Shown piece by piece: positions 56,201 through 64,000 of a stretch of 64,000 nucleotides of DNA. The position numbers and the translations under genes are program-made. The stretch lies in contig MU001670.1 in NCBI GenBank assembly GCA_010093515.1, positions 1,704,003 to 1,768,002 of the forward strand. The letters run 5' to 3'. The notes under the pieces are model-generated. The model did no database searches and was not told the origin of the DNA. It was given only the letters and a program-made list of their open reading frames with translations. Source of the stretch: Lineolata rhizophorae. Its lineage: Eukaryota; Ascomycota; Dothideomycetes; Lineolatales; Lineolataceae. The stretch's first letter is position 1; each line of letters starts with the position of its first letter.

Positions 56201-56737
56201 CGGGGCCCGCCCAGTCAGCCACTTCAATACCAACCTCCTCCGCCGCAGCCTGGGCAGCCTTACCCGCCGCCGCCACACCCGCAGCATCCGCAGCAGCCAC
56301 CAACATATTTTGCCTTCCTCCAGACGGCCCACCATTACGGTCAACCGACAGGCGTCCCGCCCCCGCCGCTGCAATACATGGGCCAGCAGTACGGCCAGCC
56401 CATCCTGCCCGCGAGCATGAACCCGCACCAACCAGCGGTGAGTAGGGCGACGGCCAGCGGCGCCGGCAGTCCCATCTCGGGCGTCGTCGCGCCCGCCCAA
56501 GGGGGCCCGCAGCAGCAAGTCTTCGCCGCGTCGCCGTCCAGCGAGGCGGGGCCGACCAGCGGGCCCCTCAGCGGCGGCCGGCCAGGCAGCAGCGGCGAGC
56601 ATGGCGGGTTTGTGGGGCCGGGGAGCGGGAGGGGGAGGGGACGTGGCCGTGGCAGAGGACGCGGGAAGTTTAGGAACTTTAATACGTTGGCGGGGAGCGA
56701 GTTTAAGCGGTATGATCCACATAAGAAGCGTGGATGA
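53212..56737 (+). CDS. Large protein with central helical domain and RG-rich tail, unknown
   Basis: Exons 53212-53278, 53356-54356, 54410-54520, 54572-56737; 1114 residues, phases agree. The N-terminus is basic and Ser/Thr-rich (MRKRKEDAPSAS), with likely nuclear localisation stretches (TRKRKRSPEE, KRRGGRRS). Residues of about 280-390 form a charged helical domain: NIEADLRRQLHLKMGYRAVA, LKPILDELAQRT, DEIQAELRDRLGDRL, then VMIAQEEMIRAEYINRVLQV across intron 2. After this come GWKYDSRSRFYVEADQIWKD, a Ser/Pro-rich middle and a Pro/Tyr/Gln-rich segment (about 820-1000). The end is a run of GR repeats and KFRNFNTLAGSEFKRYDP. This layout suggests a nuclear, perhaps chromatin- or RNA-associated protein, but I cannot name the family. 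The start is the first ATG in frame with exon 2. Confidence 0.85.
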
Positions 56738-57933
56738 TTGAGTTGAGGGCCCGGGGCGGGTTCCTTTTTGTTTTGTCTGCCTTTGCTTTTCGGGCATTCG
56801 AGATCTGGGTGATGGCTTGGTGCCAACTTGGCCGGGTGCGTTTATGGAAGGCGTGGTCAAACGGGGCGTTGACATGGAGAATGGCGAGAGGACGAAGACT
56901 GGGAGCGACGAGACTAGCCTAACGGCGGCTGACCCGAGTTGCCAAACTTGGTAGCTCGACTTAATGCATTTATTCTTCTCCTCCTTTTTCTACTTCCAAT
57001 TCAGATTGCTGTAAAATTATTGTACAACAAGGGTGGAGCGACGAGAATAGGTCGGATATTCTTTTTTTTTTTTTTCTATGAGCGCATTTAGCAACGGCGT
57101 TCGCGGGACAAGCATGAACATCCATTTCTGGCTCTTTCCTTTTCTTTTCCAGACCTGGATGTCGTGCCCATACTTTTTGCCTTTTGCCTTGTGCCTTCTA
57201 GTCTTCTTTGCGACTAATGAGCTGCATCTGGATCTTTTTGCAGAGCACACTCTCACGCACGTCTGCTTTTCAGGATTGTCTTGCTGGCACCTGCCTGGCA
57301 TGCCAGTTCAACGCATCCGTTGTTTTGCGTAACGCCTTTTCTTTCGTTTCCTGCTCTTTTCAGTATGGTCCGGGTACCTGGGTGGCGGTGGTGGCGGCCT
57401 GCGGCGGGTGGATTCTGAAGGATGGACTAGATACCCGGAGGCGCTTTTCACTTTGTAATGTACGCGGGAATTTAGGGCTTCCAAGCATTGTCTTTTATAT
57501 TATTTCGCTTTGCTCCAAGTGATGCTATTCTGGAGTTCCAATCAACTTCAACGCTTTTTCTCGCTCCGTGGACCGCCACATCAGATACATGGACGAAGAC
57601 GGCTAGGGCGTTTGACCAGGACACCACAACGCCGACCTCGCTTTCTTTTTCTCCGCTTTAGCCTCTTGGAGGTATGTAGCATGCACCGGTAGGGTGACCA
57701 AGAAAAGAAGAAGGAAAATGAATAATGCCTCAGTAACCGAGACCCATCTGGATATAAGATTTACAGGAAACCCCACGAACCGGGGAGCTCTACAATTTCC
57801 CGCGGAAAGGAAAACCAAAAAAAAAAAAAAGAAAAAAAAAGAATTCCCACCGCCGAATTTGCAAATCCCAGATGATGATGAAACACAAAGACGACCGCCG
57901 TGGACGGCCCGCCTGGCTCGCCCTCGCCCCGTC
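56738..57933. other. Intergenic, convergent, T-rich
   Basis: The 3' ends of two genes face each other. Many T runs (for example 57060-57076) and an A run near the tif6 end. The ORFs present are short frames of pyrimidine-rich DNA. Confidence 0.5.
57817..57840. repeat. Poly-A run with one interruption
   Basis: Twenty-three A bases broken by a single G, 94 bp past the tif6 stop on the minus strand (a U run in the transcript's downstream region). Confidence 0.9.
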
Positions 57934-59184
57934 TTAATAGAACGACTCGACCATAGTCTCCTTATTCGCCGTGTTGATGGCCGACGGGGCGGCGCCGTCG
58001 CCGAGGCGGAAGACGGACTCGATGACGGAGAGCTCGGTGGCGGTGGTGTCGAGGCCGGCGACGGCCATCCAGTCGTTGACGACGATGCCGGCGCCGACGA
58101 CGGGGCTGCCGCGGTTGACGGAGCCGGCGACGAGCGGCACCTGGAGCAGCGACGACAGCTCGTCCTGGTCCTGCACCGACGTCTTGGGGTGCACGATGCC
58201 GCCCTGGTTGCTGAGGGCCATGTACGAGCCCGTGAGGACGTTGTCGGCGATGGTTTGGCGGAAGACTTCGACGCCGAGGACGTCGGCGACGCTGGTGGGG
58301 AGGGTTAGACGGTTGGCAGGGGGCAAGATGATTCGCGTGGGGCAGGAATGGGGAACATTCTCGTGGGTTGTTTCAAGGGGCGGGCTGGCGGGTGAGGCAC
58401 TCACATCTCCTCCGTCTCACGCTCCAGGTCCGGGTGTATGAGGGCGACGTGATCGTTGGCGCATATGACGTTGCCCAGGGCGGAGAGGCGCTCCTCGATG
58501 CGCTGGATCTTGACCTCGTCCGGGAGCGAGTTGCGCAGGTGCTGGAGCTCCTGGTCCGTCGTCGACGTGGGCACGAGCAGGCCCTTGCGGTTGCTATGCA
58601 GCGTACACGGAGACCTTTTAGCACTTTGCTCTCGGCGCGGTAGGCGCGCAAAAGCTCGCCGGCGAGGCGTAATGTACGGCGGGGGAGGGAGGAGGGAAAT
58701 GGCGTATACCCAGCTGTCAGCCGGCCAACTATTCGCGTGCCCGCTACCGTGGCATGGCAGATGGGGATCACGTCCTGCAGCTCGGCCTCGAACACGCTGC
58801 ACGATGGCGAGGCGCCGTCGCTTGGTCAGCCCAAAGCTCCCGCCTCATTGTCTCCGTCTCTTCGCGTTCCTTTCGCCGCGCGCGTCCCGGCCAGGGACAC
58901 GTCCCCACGCGGCAAGCAGGGTGACCCCGCACCTGTAGAAGTTCTCGGACGCGCCGACGGCGACGATTGCGTACGAGTTTGTCAGGGTGGAAAACACGCC
59001 GACTCTGCAAGAGGCATTCGGGACAAGAATTAGCCTCGGCCCGTTCTGTCTCGCGGTCGCGTGGGCGCGAGTGATGAAGGAAGGGCTGCCATGACGGAGG
59101 CGGGGCACCTCCGCGAGAGAACTGAGCAGTGGGGAAACAGGGAGCTTACTCGTTGGAGTTCTCGAACTGTGCGCGCACAGCCAT
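57934..59184 (-). CDS. tif6: Eukaryotic translation initiation factor 6
   Basis: Ribosome anti-association factor: binds pre-60S subunits in nucleus and cytoplasm and is released in late 60S maturation. Five exons: 59150-59184, 58933-59004, 58710-58796, 58405-58593, 57934-58291; 246 residues, matching the usual 245. All four introns (145, 136, 116 and 113 nt) agree in phase and are longer than most in this window. The sequence is collinear with human eIF6: [126 protein letters not shown]. Five pentein repeats are expected. Very secure. Confidence 0.97.
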
Positions 59185-59698
59185 GGTCGGGTGTTGGCTG
59201 AGGACGGGATTAGGTGTAGAGGAGAAATGCGGCGGCGGTAAACGGGAGCAAAGGGATGAGGAAATGTACTCGCTGTGTCTGGTAGCTTGGTGGGGATGGA
59301 GAGGGCTTTGCGGAGTTTTAAACGGAGGTGCCGTATGGCGGGGCCGTGGCGGGCTGCCGCGCCACCAGGGACAGTCACCGCCGCAGCGACGCCCAGCACT
59401 ACGCAGCACCAATCACTATGATTCATATGCCAAGCCGCCCGCCTGGAACGCCTTGCGGCTGCGGCGATGATCTGATCTAGATAATAGCTGCACAGTCAAG
59501 CTATACGAGCCATGTCATAGCCGATGCTGGCAACTATCTTGCCGGCGGCCGATTGGGCTACAGCAACCTTGCGCCGCGCAACATCGTGCTCTGCCCGTCC
59601 CCTCCATTTCCACCAGGGCTGTAGTATTACTCCCAAACCGCCAACCACGCCTCAACAACGACTCTCGACGCCACCCGCAGCTCGTCCACTCCGTTGCA
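59185..59698. other. Intergenic: tif6 promoter and pop8-like 3' flank
   Basis: 514 bp between two minus-strand genes; no coding signal. Confidence 0.5.
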
Positions 59699-60400
59699 TC
59701 ACGGCTCATCAAACAAATCCCTCCCATCCGCCTCGCCTTGTCCCACAAGCTTGTTCAACCAACTCGCCCTCTCCACAATCCTCCACGCCCTTCTCCTCAC
59801 CCGCTCACCGTCGTCCTGCGCGCTCTCCGTCCCCGCAGCACCCGCTCCCGCGCCACCACCACCGCCGCTCTTCTTCTGCTTCTTCTTCCCCCCGCCACCG
59901 GGCACCACGCCCGCCCAGCTGCTCAGCGCGCTCACCACCGCCCCGCCGTCCTCGTCCGGGACCCGCACCCACACGTCGCGCCCCGCAATCTTGAGCACGT
60001 CGAGCGCGATGGCCGCGCCCGCGTGGCCCAGGTACTGCGCCAGCGGCGCCGCGAGCAGCGTGCGCGCCACCACGGGGTCCAGGTCGGCCGAGGCGACGGC
60101 CGAGGCGGCAGGCGCGGCAGCAGCAGCGGGCGCGGCGGGGCCGGACGCGCCTGGGGGCGGCGTCGAAGCCGGCGGCGGTGGTAGCGCCGGCGAGTATATG
60201 AGGCGCAGGTGCAGATAGAGCCAGGTCGGGCGCAGGGTCGACTGGTGGAGGGTGGCGCCGGCATTGGGGCGGTGGTGGTGGGGCTTCGTAGTGGGCTGCT
60301 GCGGCGGGGACGCGGCTTTTTCGCAGGACGATGCGGGCAGCTTGGAGCTGCCGGATGCGGCTGCATCGTGCATCGCCAGGTCTCCCTGCTCGTCGCCCAT
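59699..60400 (-). CDS. Probable RNase P/MRP subunit Pop8
   Basis: Single exon from ATG at 60400 (MGDEQGDLAMHDAAAS), 233 residues. The folded part seems to be residues of about 55-165: TLRPTWLYLHLRLIY, a Pro/Ala-rich insertion, then LDPVVARTLLAAPLAQYLG, AGAAIALDVLKIAGRDVWVR and VPDEDGGAVVSALSSWAG. The pattern of a beta strand, an LD-start helix, then a GRD-WVRVP strand is what I recall from fungal Pop8 proteins, small protein partners of the RNase P and MRP RNAs that process tRNA and rRNA. A KKKQKK patch and Gly run precede a short C-terminal helix (RRRAWRIVERASWLNKL). Shares a 253-bp promoter with the ess2 gene. The assignment is from memory of the family; the yeast protein is only 133 residues. 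Confidence 0.6.
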   Translation of the reverse strand: MGDEQGDLAMHDAAASGSSKLPASSCEKAASPPQQPTTKPHHHRPNAGATLHQSTLRPTWLYLHLRLIYSPALPPPPASTPPPGASGPAAPAAAAAPAASAVASADLDPVVARTLLAAPLAQYLGHAGAAIALDVLKIAGRDVWVRVPDEDGGAVVSALSSWAGVVPGGGGKKKQKKSGGGGGAGAGAAGTESAQDDGERVRRRAWRIVERASWLNKLVGQGEADGRDLFDEP

Positions 60401-60653
60401 GGTCGTGGTGGGAGTGTGGGTCGTGCGTGATGCTGAAGAGCAGCAGCCCCGGGCTCGGGGTACATGCATGCGCGTGGGCGGCTCTGCGGTAGGGCTGCGG
60501 GCGGTGAGCCGGATTCTGCCTCCTGCCCGGCTTTCACTCCTGGCCGTCCTCCACCTGCCCACCTTTCCACCTTTGCTTTTCGCTCAACACACGACTTGTT
60601 TTCTCTTTTTTCACCTTTTCCACCGCACGCCCATTTGCTCTCCTTCCCTGACC
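60401..60653. promoter_or_regulatory. Bidirectional promoter, pop8-like / ess2
   Basis: Only 253 bp separate the two divergent ATGs, so core promoter elements must be shared or overlap. It becomes C/T-rich towards ess2. No TATA box seen. Confidence 0.55.
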
Positions 60654-62477
60654 ATGTCCACTCCAACACCGGCCGCGTCCACCTCGCGAGCCCTCCTCAA
60701 GCGCCCCGCTTCCGCCGTCTCCGCCACCTCCCCGAGCGACCAAGCAGCAACCACGGCCCTCATGCCCCCGCCCCCTCCGCCCAAGCGCATCAAGCGCCCA
60801 GCCACCGTCCTCGCCGAGGACACCTACACCGGCGCCCTCGCTCACATTATCCGCCGCGACTTCTTCCCCGGGCTCGACGAGTCGGCCCGCGCCCTCGAGT
60901 ACCTCGAGGCGCTCCGCTCGCGCGACGACGCCTGGATCGACGACGCGCGCCGCGCCCTCGCCGACGCGCGCGCACGCTTGGCGCCGGGCCGCGGCGGTGC
61001 CGCGCGCCGCGGCGGCGCCGCCGCGCGAGGAGGCACGCCGCTGCGCCGGACGACTGCGGCGGGGACGCCGAGGATGACGAGGCGCGGGAGCACGGGCGAG
61101 ATCGGATCGGGCGCGGGCGTCGCCGCTGCGGCCGCGGCGGACGAGACGCCTCGCGGCTGGGCCGGCGACACGCCCGCGACGACGACGACGACGACGACGA
61201 TGGCGCGCGGCGGAGACGGCGACGGGAAGGAGGGAGAAGAGGGCGCCTTTACTGCCGCGGGCGTCGACGTCGGGCTCTCGCTCGCCGGCTTCCAGGCGCG
61301 TTACACGTCCGAGGACAACGAGAGTTTCAACTCGCTACTGGACACGCAGAACGCGGAGCGGCAGGCCAAGTACGCGTGGTTGTGGGCGCCCAACGGGCTG
61401 CCTTCGAAGCGGCGCATCGCGCAAGGCCGGGAGATGGAGAACAGGAAGTTATTGGGCTTCGAGGACGGCAAGGCGCAGACGGAGGCTAAGGAGAGGCCGG
61501 CGATGCCGGACGGGCATAGACATAGCGTGAAGAACGCGCTCATGTTTGTGCCGGATGGGGTGGACGAGGACGAGACTGCTGCTGCGGCGTCGGGATGGCG
61601 CCCACCGGCAAATAAACAGCAAGACAACAGCGCCGCCTTCAAACCACCCAAGTCGATCAACCATGCCGCGACACGCTTTCCGCTCGAGCACGAAGTGCAC
61701 GGCACGCTCCTCTTCCCCGACGGCCGCTCATCATCTACCCCCGCCCGTCCGGCCTCCCCCTCGCTCTCAGCCATCGACGACGCCATCGCCGGCCGCCCCC
61801 GCCGCACCGCCTCCGACCTTTTCTCCGACCTAGCCAGCGAGCCCCCTGACGTGAACGAGAACGAGGATGCCGACGGCTCCTCCCACAGCCTTATCGCCTC
61901 CGAGCCCGCCGCCCACGAGCGCGACCTCACCCCGGCCCAAATGCGCACCCTCATCAAGGCCCGCCGCGACGCCGTCACGCTGCCCAACTACGGCGCCAGG
62001 ACCAAGAGCGACGCCGACGCGACCAGGTCCGCCGCCGCCGCCGCCGCCGACAACCCCTTCGAGCTCCGCCCCAGGTCCCGCCGAGAGGCCCTGCACCACG
62101 CCCTCGTCGACCGCGCCGCCCGCGCCAAGCGCGACGCCGCCGCCTCCGGCGGCGACGGCGGCGGGACCGGCACGCCGAGCGGCGCCGCGCCCGCCGCCGC
62201 GGCGCCCACGCCGCGCTTCTTGAGCAGCCCGGCGGTGGGCGCGGGCGTGGGCGCGGGCGCGGGCGCGGGCGCGGGCGGCGCCCCGCAGGGCAGGACGCCC
62301 TTGACGCCGGCGGCGAGGCGGCTGCTGGGCAGGGTCACGGGGAGTCCGGTCGGGAGGAGGGTCGGGGGGGAAGGGGCCGTGTTTGGGGGGGAGGGGGGGA
62401 GGAAGGGGAAGGCGGGGAGGGCGAGGGAGAAGAGGGAGTGGTGGACGCCGGCGGGGACGCCGAAGGGCGGGGGGTGA
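60654..62477 (+). CDS. Ess2/Bis1 (DGCR14) family spliceosome-associated protein
   Basis: Nuclear protein of the ES2 family, found with late spliceosomes in animals and fission yeast. Single exon, 607 residues from ATG at 60654. Family landmarks are TVLAEDTYTGALAHIIRRDF followed by FPGL and LEYLEAL near the N-terminus, LSLAGFQARYTSEDNESFNS, the QAKYAWLWAP segment, VKNALMFVPDG, and the later FLSSPAVG/PRFLSSP and WWTPAGTPK-type Thr-Pro tail typical of ES2. Between them lie Gly/Arg-rich and poly-Thr (coded by ACG repeats near 61183) segments. The C-terminus is unusually Ala/Gly-rich, including alternating Gly-Ala coded by GGCGCG-type repeats near 62235-62275. Confidence 0.9.
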   Translation: MSTPTPAASTSRALLKRPASAVSATSPSDQAATTALMPPPPPPKRIKRPATVLAEDTYTGALAHIIRRDFFPGLDESARALEYLEALRSRDDAWIDDARRALADARARLAPGRGGAARRGGAAARGGTPLRRTTAAGTPRMTRRGSTGEIGSGAGVAAAAAADETPRGWAGDTPATTTTTTTMARGGDGDGKEGEEGAFTAAGVDVGLSLAGFQARYTSEDNESFNSLLDTQNAERQAKYAWLWAPNGLPSKRRIAQGREMENRKLLGFEDGKAQTEAKERPAMPDGHRHSVKNALMFVPDGVDEDETAAAASGWRPPANKQQDNSAAFKPPKSINHAATRFPLEHEVHGTLLFPDGRSSSTPARPASPSLSAIDDAIAGRPRRTASDLFSDLASEPPDVNENEDADGSSHSLIASEPAAHERDLTPAQMRTLIKARRDAVTLPNYGARTKSDADATRSAAAAAADNPFELRPRSRREALHHALVDRAARAKRDAAASGGDGGGTGTPSGAAPAAAAPTPRFLSSPAVGAGVGAGAGAGAGGAPQGRTPLTPAARRLLGRVTGSPVGRRVGGEGAVFGGEGGRKGKAGRAREKREWWTPAGTPKGGG

Positions 62478-63618
62478 GGCGGGATGAGACGGACGGTGAG
62501 GACGAGGCTGGGAGGAGGGAGCTGAAGGGCGGGATTCGGAGGGGCCCGGCTTGCGCTTTCTTCTTTCTACATAGCTAACTTAGCGGCGTTTGCACGGACC
62601 GGTTGTGTTTTACTACCAAGCGTCGGCGAGACTGGGGTGGCCCGACACTCTGGGCTAAACGGTCCGTAATAGGACCTCCAGCGTTATCACTTCATCAGCA
62701 TCAGCTATATAATTCACAATATGAACGATACAGATACGTCCTGATAGTAACGCCTTAACGACTCTGGCTCGGTTTCACAGATATGCCCACGCAATTATAT
62801 TTGGCATAAGAATAGGCTTCGATGTTCCGCATGCTAGAATGTCAACTTGGCAGCTGACTAGGCGCGTCGAGAGCGAGCGTCATGCCCGCCCTGATGCCCT
62901 TCCTAGCTGGCCGTACTTGCTTGCCCTGATAGACAGATTTGGCCTCACAAGCAGGATGGCCATGACTATATTTTTGTATATACGCCAGTAATGGATAAAG
63001 AATGAAAGAGACGCCGAATGTCTGCGTCCTGACCGTACGCTCTAACAGCAGGGTGACATGAGATAGTGAATAAAATGTGATGCTAGTAAAAGAAACCTAC
63101 GCCCTTCCCCTCACTTAGCCTAAGCAAAGACAAAAAAATCATAGAAATGATTTGTGCCGCCCCAGCCCGGCTCAAAGCAGGATGAGCCGATGGCATGTTC
63201 GTACGCGCGCGCCTTTTTGAGTTGCAAATGCTTGAATGCCTCGAGGAAGCCGAACCCCGGTCCGTGCACTTAGGATAAGGGAAGAATAACGCCAGAGCAA
63301 CTTTTGGAAACCCCTGCTGCAGATGCCTTGGAGACTAACTCCAATGATTGGAAACATGATAACAGGAAAGTCTCACTTTTTTTTGTAAGCTCTCCACGCT
63401 GCATGGTATGTGATTACAGAGCTTGTAGTGGACGGTCGCAAGAAAGGGTATAATGTGGTGACATGAGCATGCAATGCCGGGAAACAGAAGCAGACAATAG
63501 GGAGGAAAACGAAAAAAAAAAAAAGGGGGGGAAATTCAGAACAGACACCCGCGCCAGCGCATTGCATATAATGGAAACAACACCCTTAGCAAGGGAACAG
63601 AAAAAGAAATTAGAGGAA
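62478..63618. other. Intergenic, convergent, AT-richer
   Basis: GC content falls from about 62680 on. Contains A runs near 63130 and 63510. No gene, repeat family or RNA recognised. Confidence 0.5.
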
Positions 63619-64000
63619 CTAAGAAGTAAAAGGAGCGGGGTTCACCCCATTCCGGCCTCGGCCGTTGTCGACCACTTTTGGAATTGTCGGCAACTTGCCG
63701 TTCTGGTAAGCCCTCTCAAGCATACCCTCAAGACGCGTGACTTTCTCCTTGAGGAACGCAACCGCTGCATCCGGCCGTTCCGCGGCCTGTTTTTCGAGCG
63801 CCCTCTTCGTCTCCTCCAGTTCCGATCGGAGCCCGTCCACGGTCGCCAGTCTCTCTTGCGTCTTCGTGCGGAACGCCTCGATGTCGGCTAGGTGCTCGTG
63901 CGAGAGCCGCTCCCCCGACGGCTCCGCCGAGCGCACCTGGCATTTTTCCACAATGTCCTGCTCCGCCACCGTCATGCGCACCTCGACCTGGCTCATCTTG
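63619..64000 (-). CDS. Coiled-coil protein, possibly 5' partial at the window edge
   Basis: Open frame of 126 codons from ATG 63996 to the stop; it runs on to the right edge, so the ATG may be internal. The product is strongly charged with heptad-like runs (IEAFRTKTQERLATVDGLRS, LEETKRALEKQAAE, FLKEKVTRLEGMLERAYQNG), predicting a coiled coil over roughly residues 35-105, and ends with a basic, Pro-containing tail (RGRNGVNPAPFTS). No family is recognised. Codon use and composition match neighbouring genes, which supports it being real. Confidence 0.6.
   Translation of the reverse strand, partial: KMSQVEVRMTVAEQDIVEKCQVRSAEPSGERLSHEHLADIEAFRTKTQERLATVDGLRSELEETKRALEKQAAERPDAAVAFLKEKVTRLEGMLERAYQNGKLPTIPKVVDNGRGRNGVNPAPFTS

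Noticed and set aside
1-64000. Viral, retroelement, CRISPR or transposon sequences
   Set aside because: No reverse transcriptase, transposase, integrase or capsid-like reading frame and no long terminal or inverted repeats recognised; AT-rich spacers might hide decayed repeats but give no direct evidence.

Overview
The window looks like ordinary euchromatin from a GC-rich filamentous ascomycete (Pezizomycotina). The genes are broken by short spliceosomal introns (46-164 nt, one of 271 nt) with GT(A/G)NGT donors and YAG acceptors. The proteins are fungal types: single-chain NADH-GOGAT, bifunctional PABA synthase, Itt1-type RBR ligase, Shb17, Pop8-like and Tif6. I see no operons, CRISPR, phage, rRNA or recognisable tRNA, and no intact transposon. 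I assign 20 protein genes, one of them cut by the left edge and one cut, or nearly cut, by the right edge.

Layout. 1-6622 (+) glutamate synthase; 7574-9499 (+) a probable APC/C subunit Apc15; 10656-11522 (-) Bet1 SNARE; 12290-13308 (-) Rab2/Rab4-type GTPase; 14282-16528 (-) a protein-kinase-like gene; 17937-20748 (+) SLC44/CTL-type membrane protein; 21813-24339 (-) Itt1-type E3 ligase; 25116-26119 (+) dolichyl-diphosphatase; 26877-27623 (-) a predicted secreted protein; 28734-31487 (-) aminodeoxychorismate synthase; 32416-33327 (+) Shb17-type phosphatase; 34242-35718 (+) SLC1/DAACS carrier; 36103-36405 (-) a small Cys-rich ORF; 36971-40621 (-) a CorA-like channel fused to ankyrin repeats; 41555-43139 (-) Rad23; 45887-47551 (+) a four-helix membrane protein; 53212-56737 (+) a large protein of unknown function; 57934-59184 (-) Tif6/eIF6; 59699-60400 (-) Pop8-like; 60654-62477 (+) Ess2/Bis1; 63619-64000 (-) a coiled-coil protein at the edge.

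How the genes relate. They are mostly independent housekeeping genes. Loose themes are early secretory traffic (bet1 next to a Rab gene; dolichol recycling nearby), ubiquitin-proteasome functions (Apc15, Itt1, Rad23), nitrogen/chorismate/pentose metabolism (GOGAT, PABA synthase, Shb17) and an RNA/ribosome group at 57.9-62.5 kb (Tif6, Pop8-like, Ess2). Accessory-looking genes (kinase-like, secreted, Cys-rich, CorA-ankyrin) sit next to AT-richer spacers.

The most notable non-coding signal is a run of four CACGTG sites in 48 bp at 43612-43659. Other points are tiny first coding exons (7, 11, 13 and 18 nt), a 30-nt internal exon in the CorA-ankyrin gene, a proline-rich insertion between the switch regions of the Rab protein, and a triple CAG acceptor in the Itt1-type gene. 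All gene models are read by eye from splice signals and reading phase; none has transcript support here.
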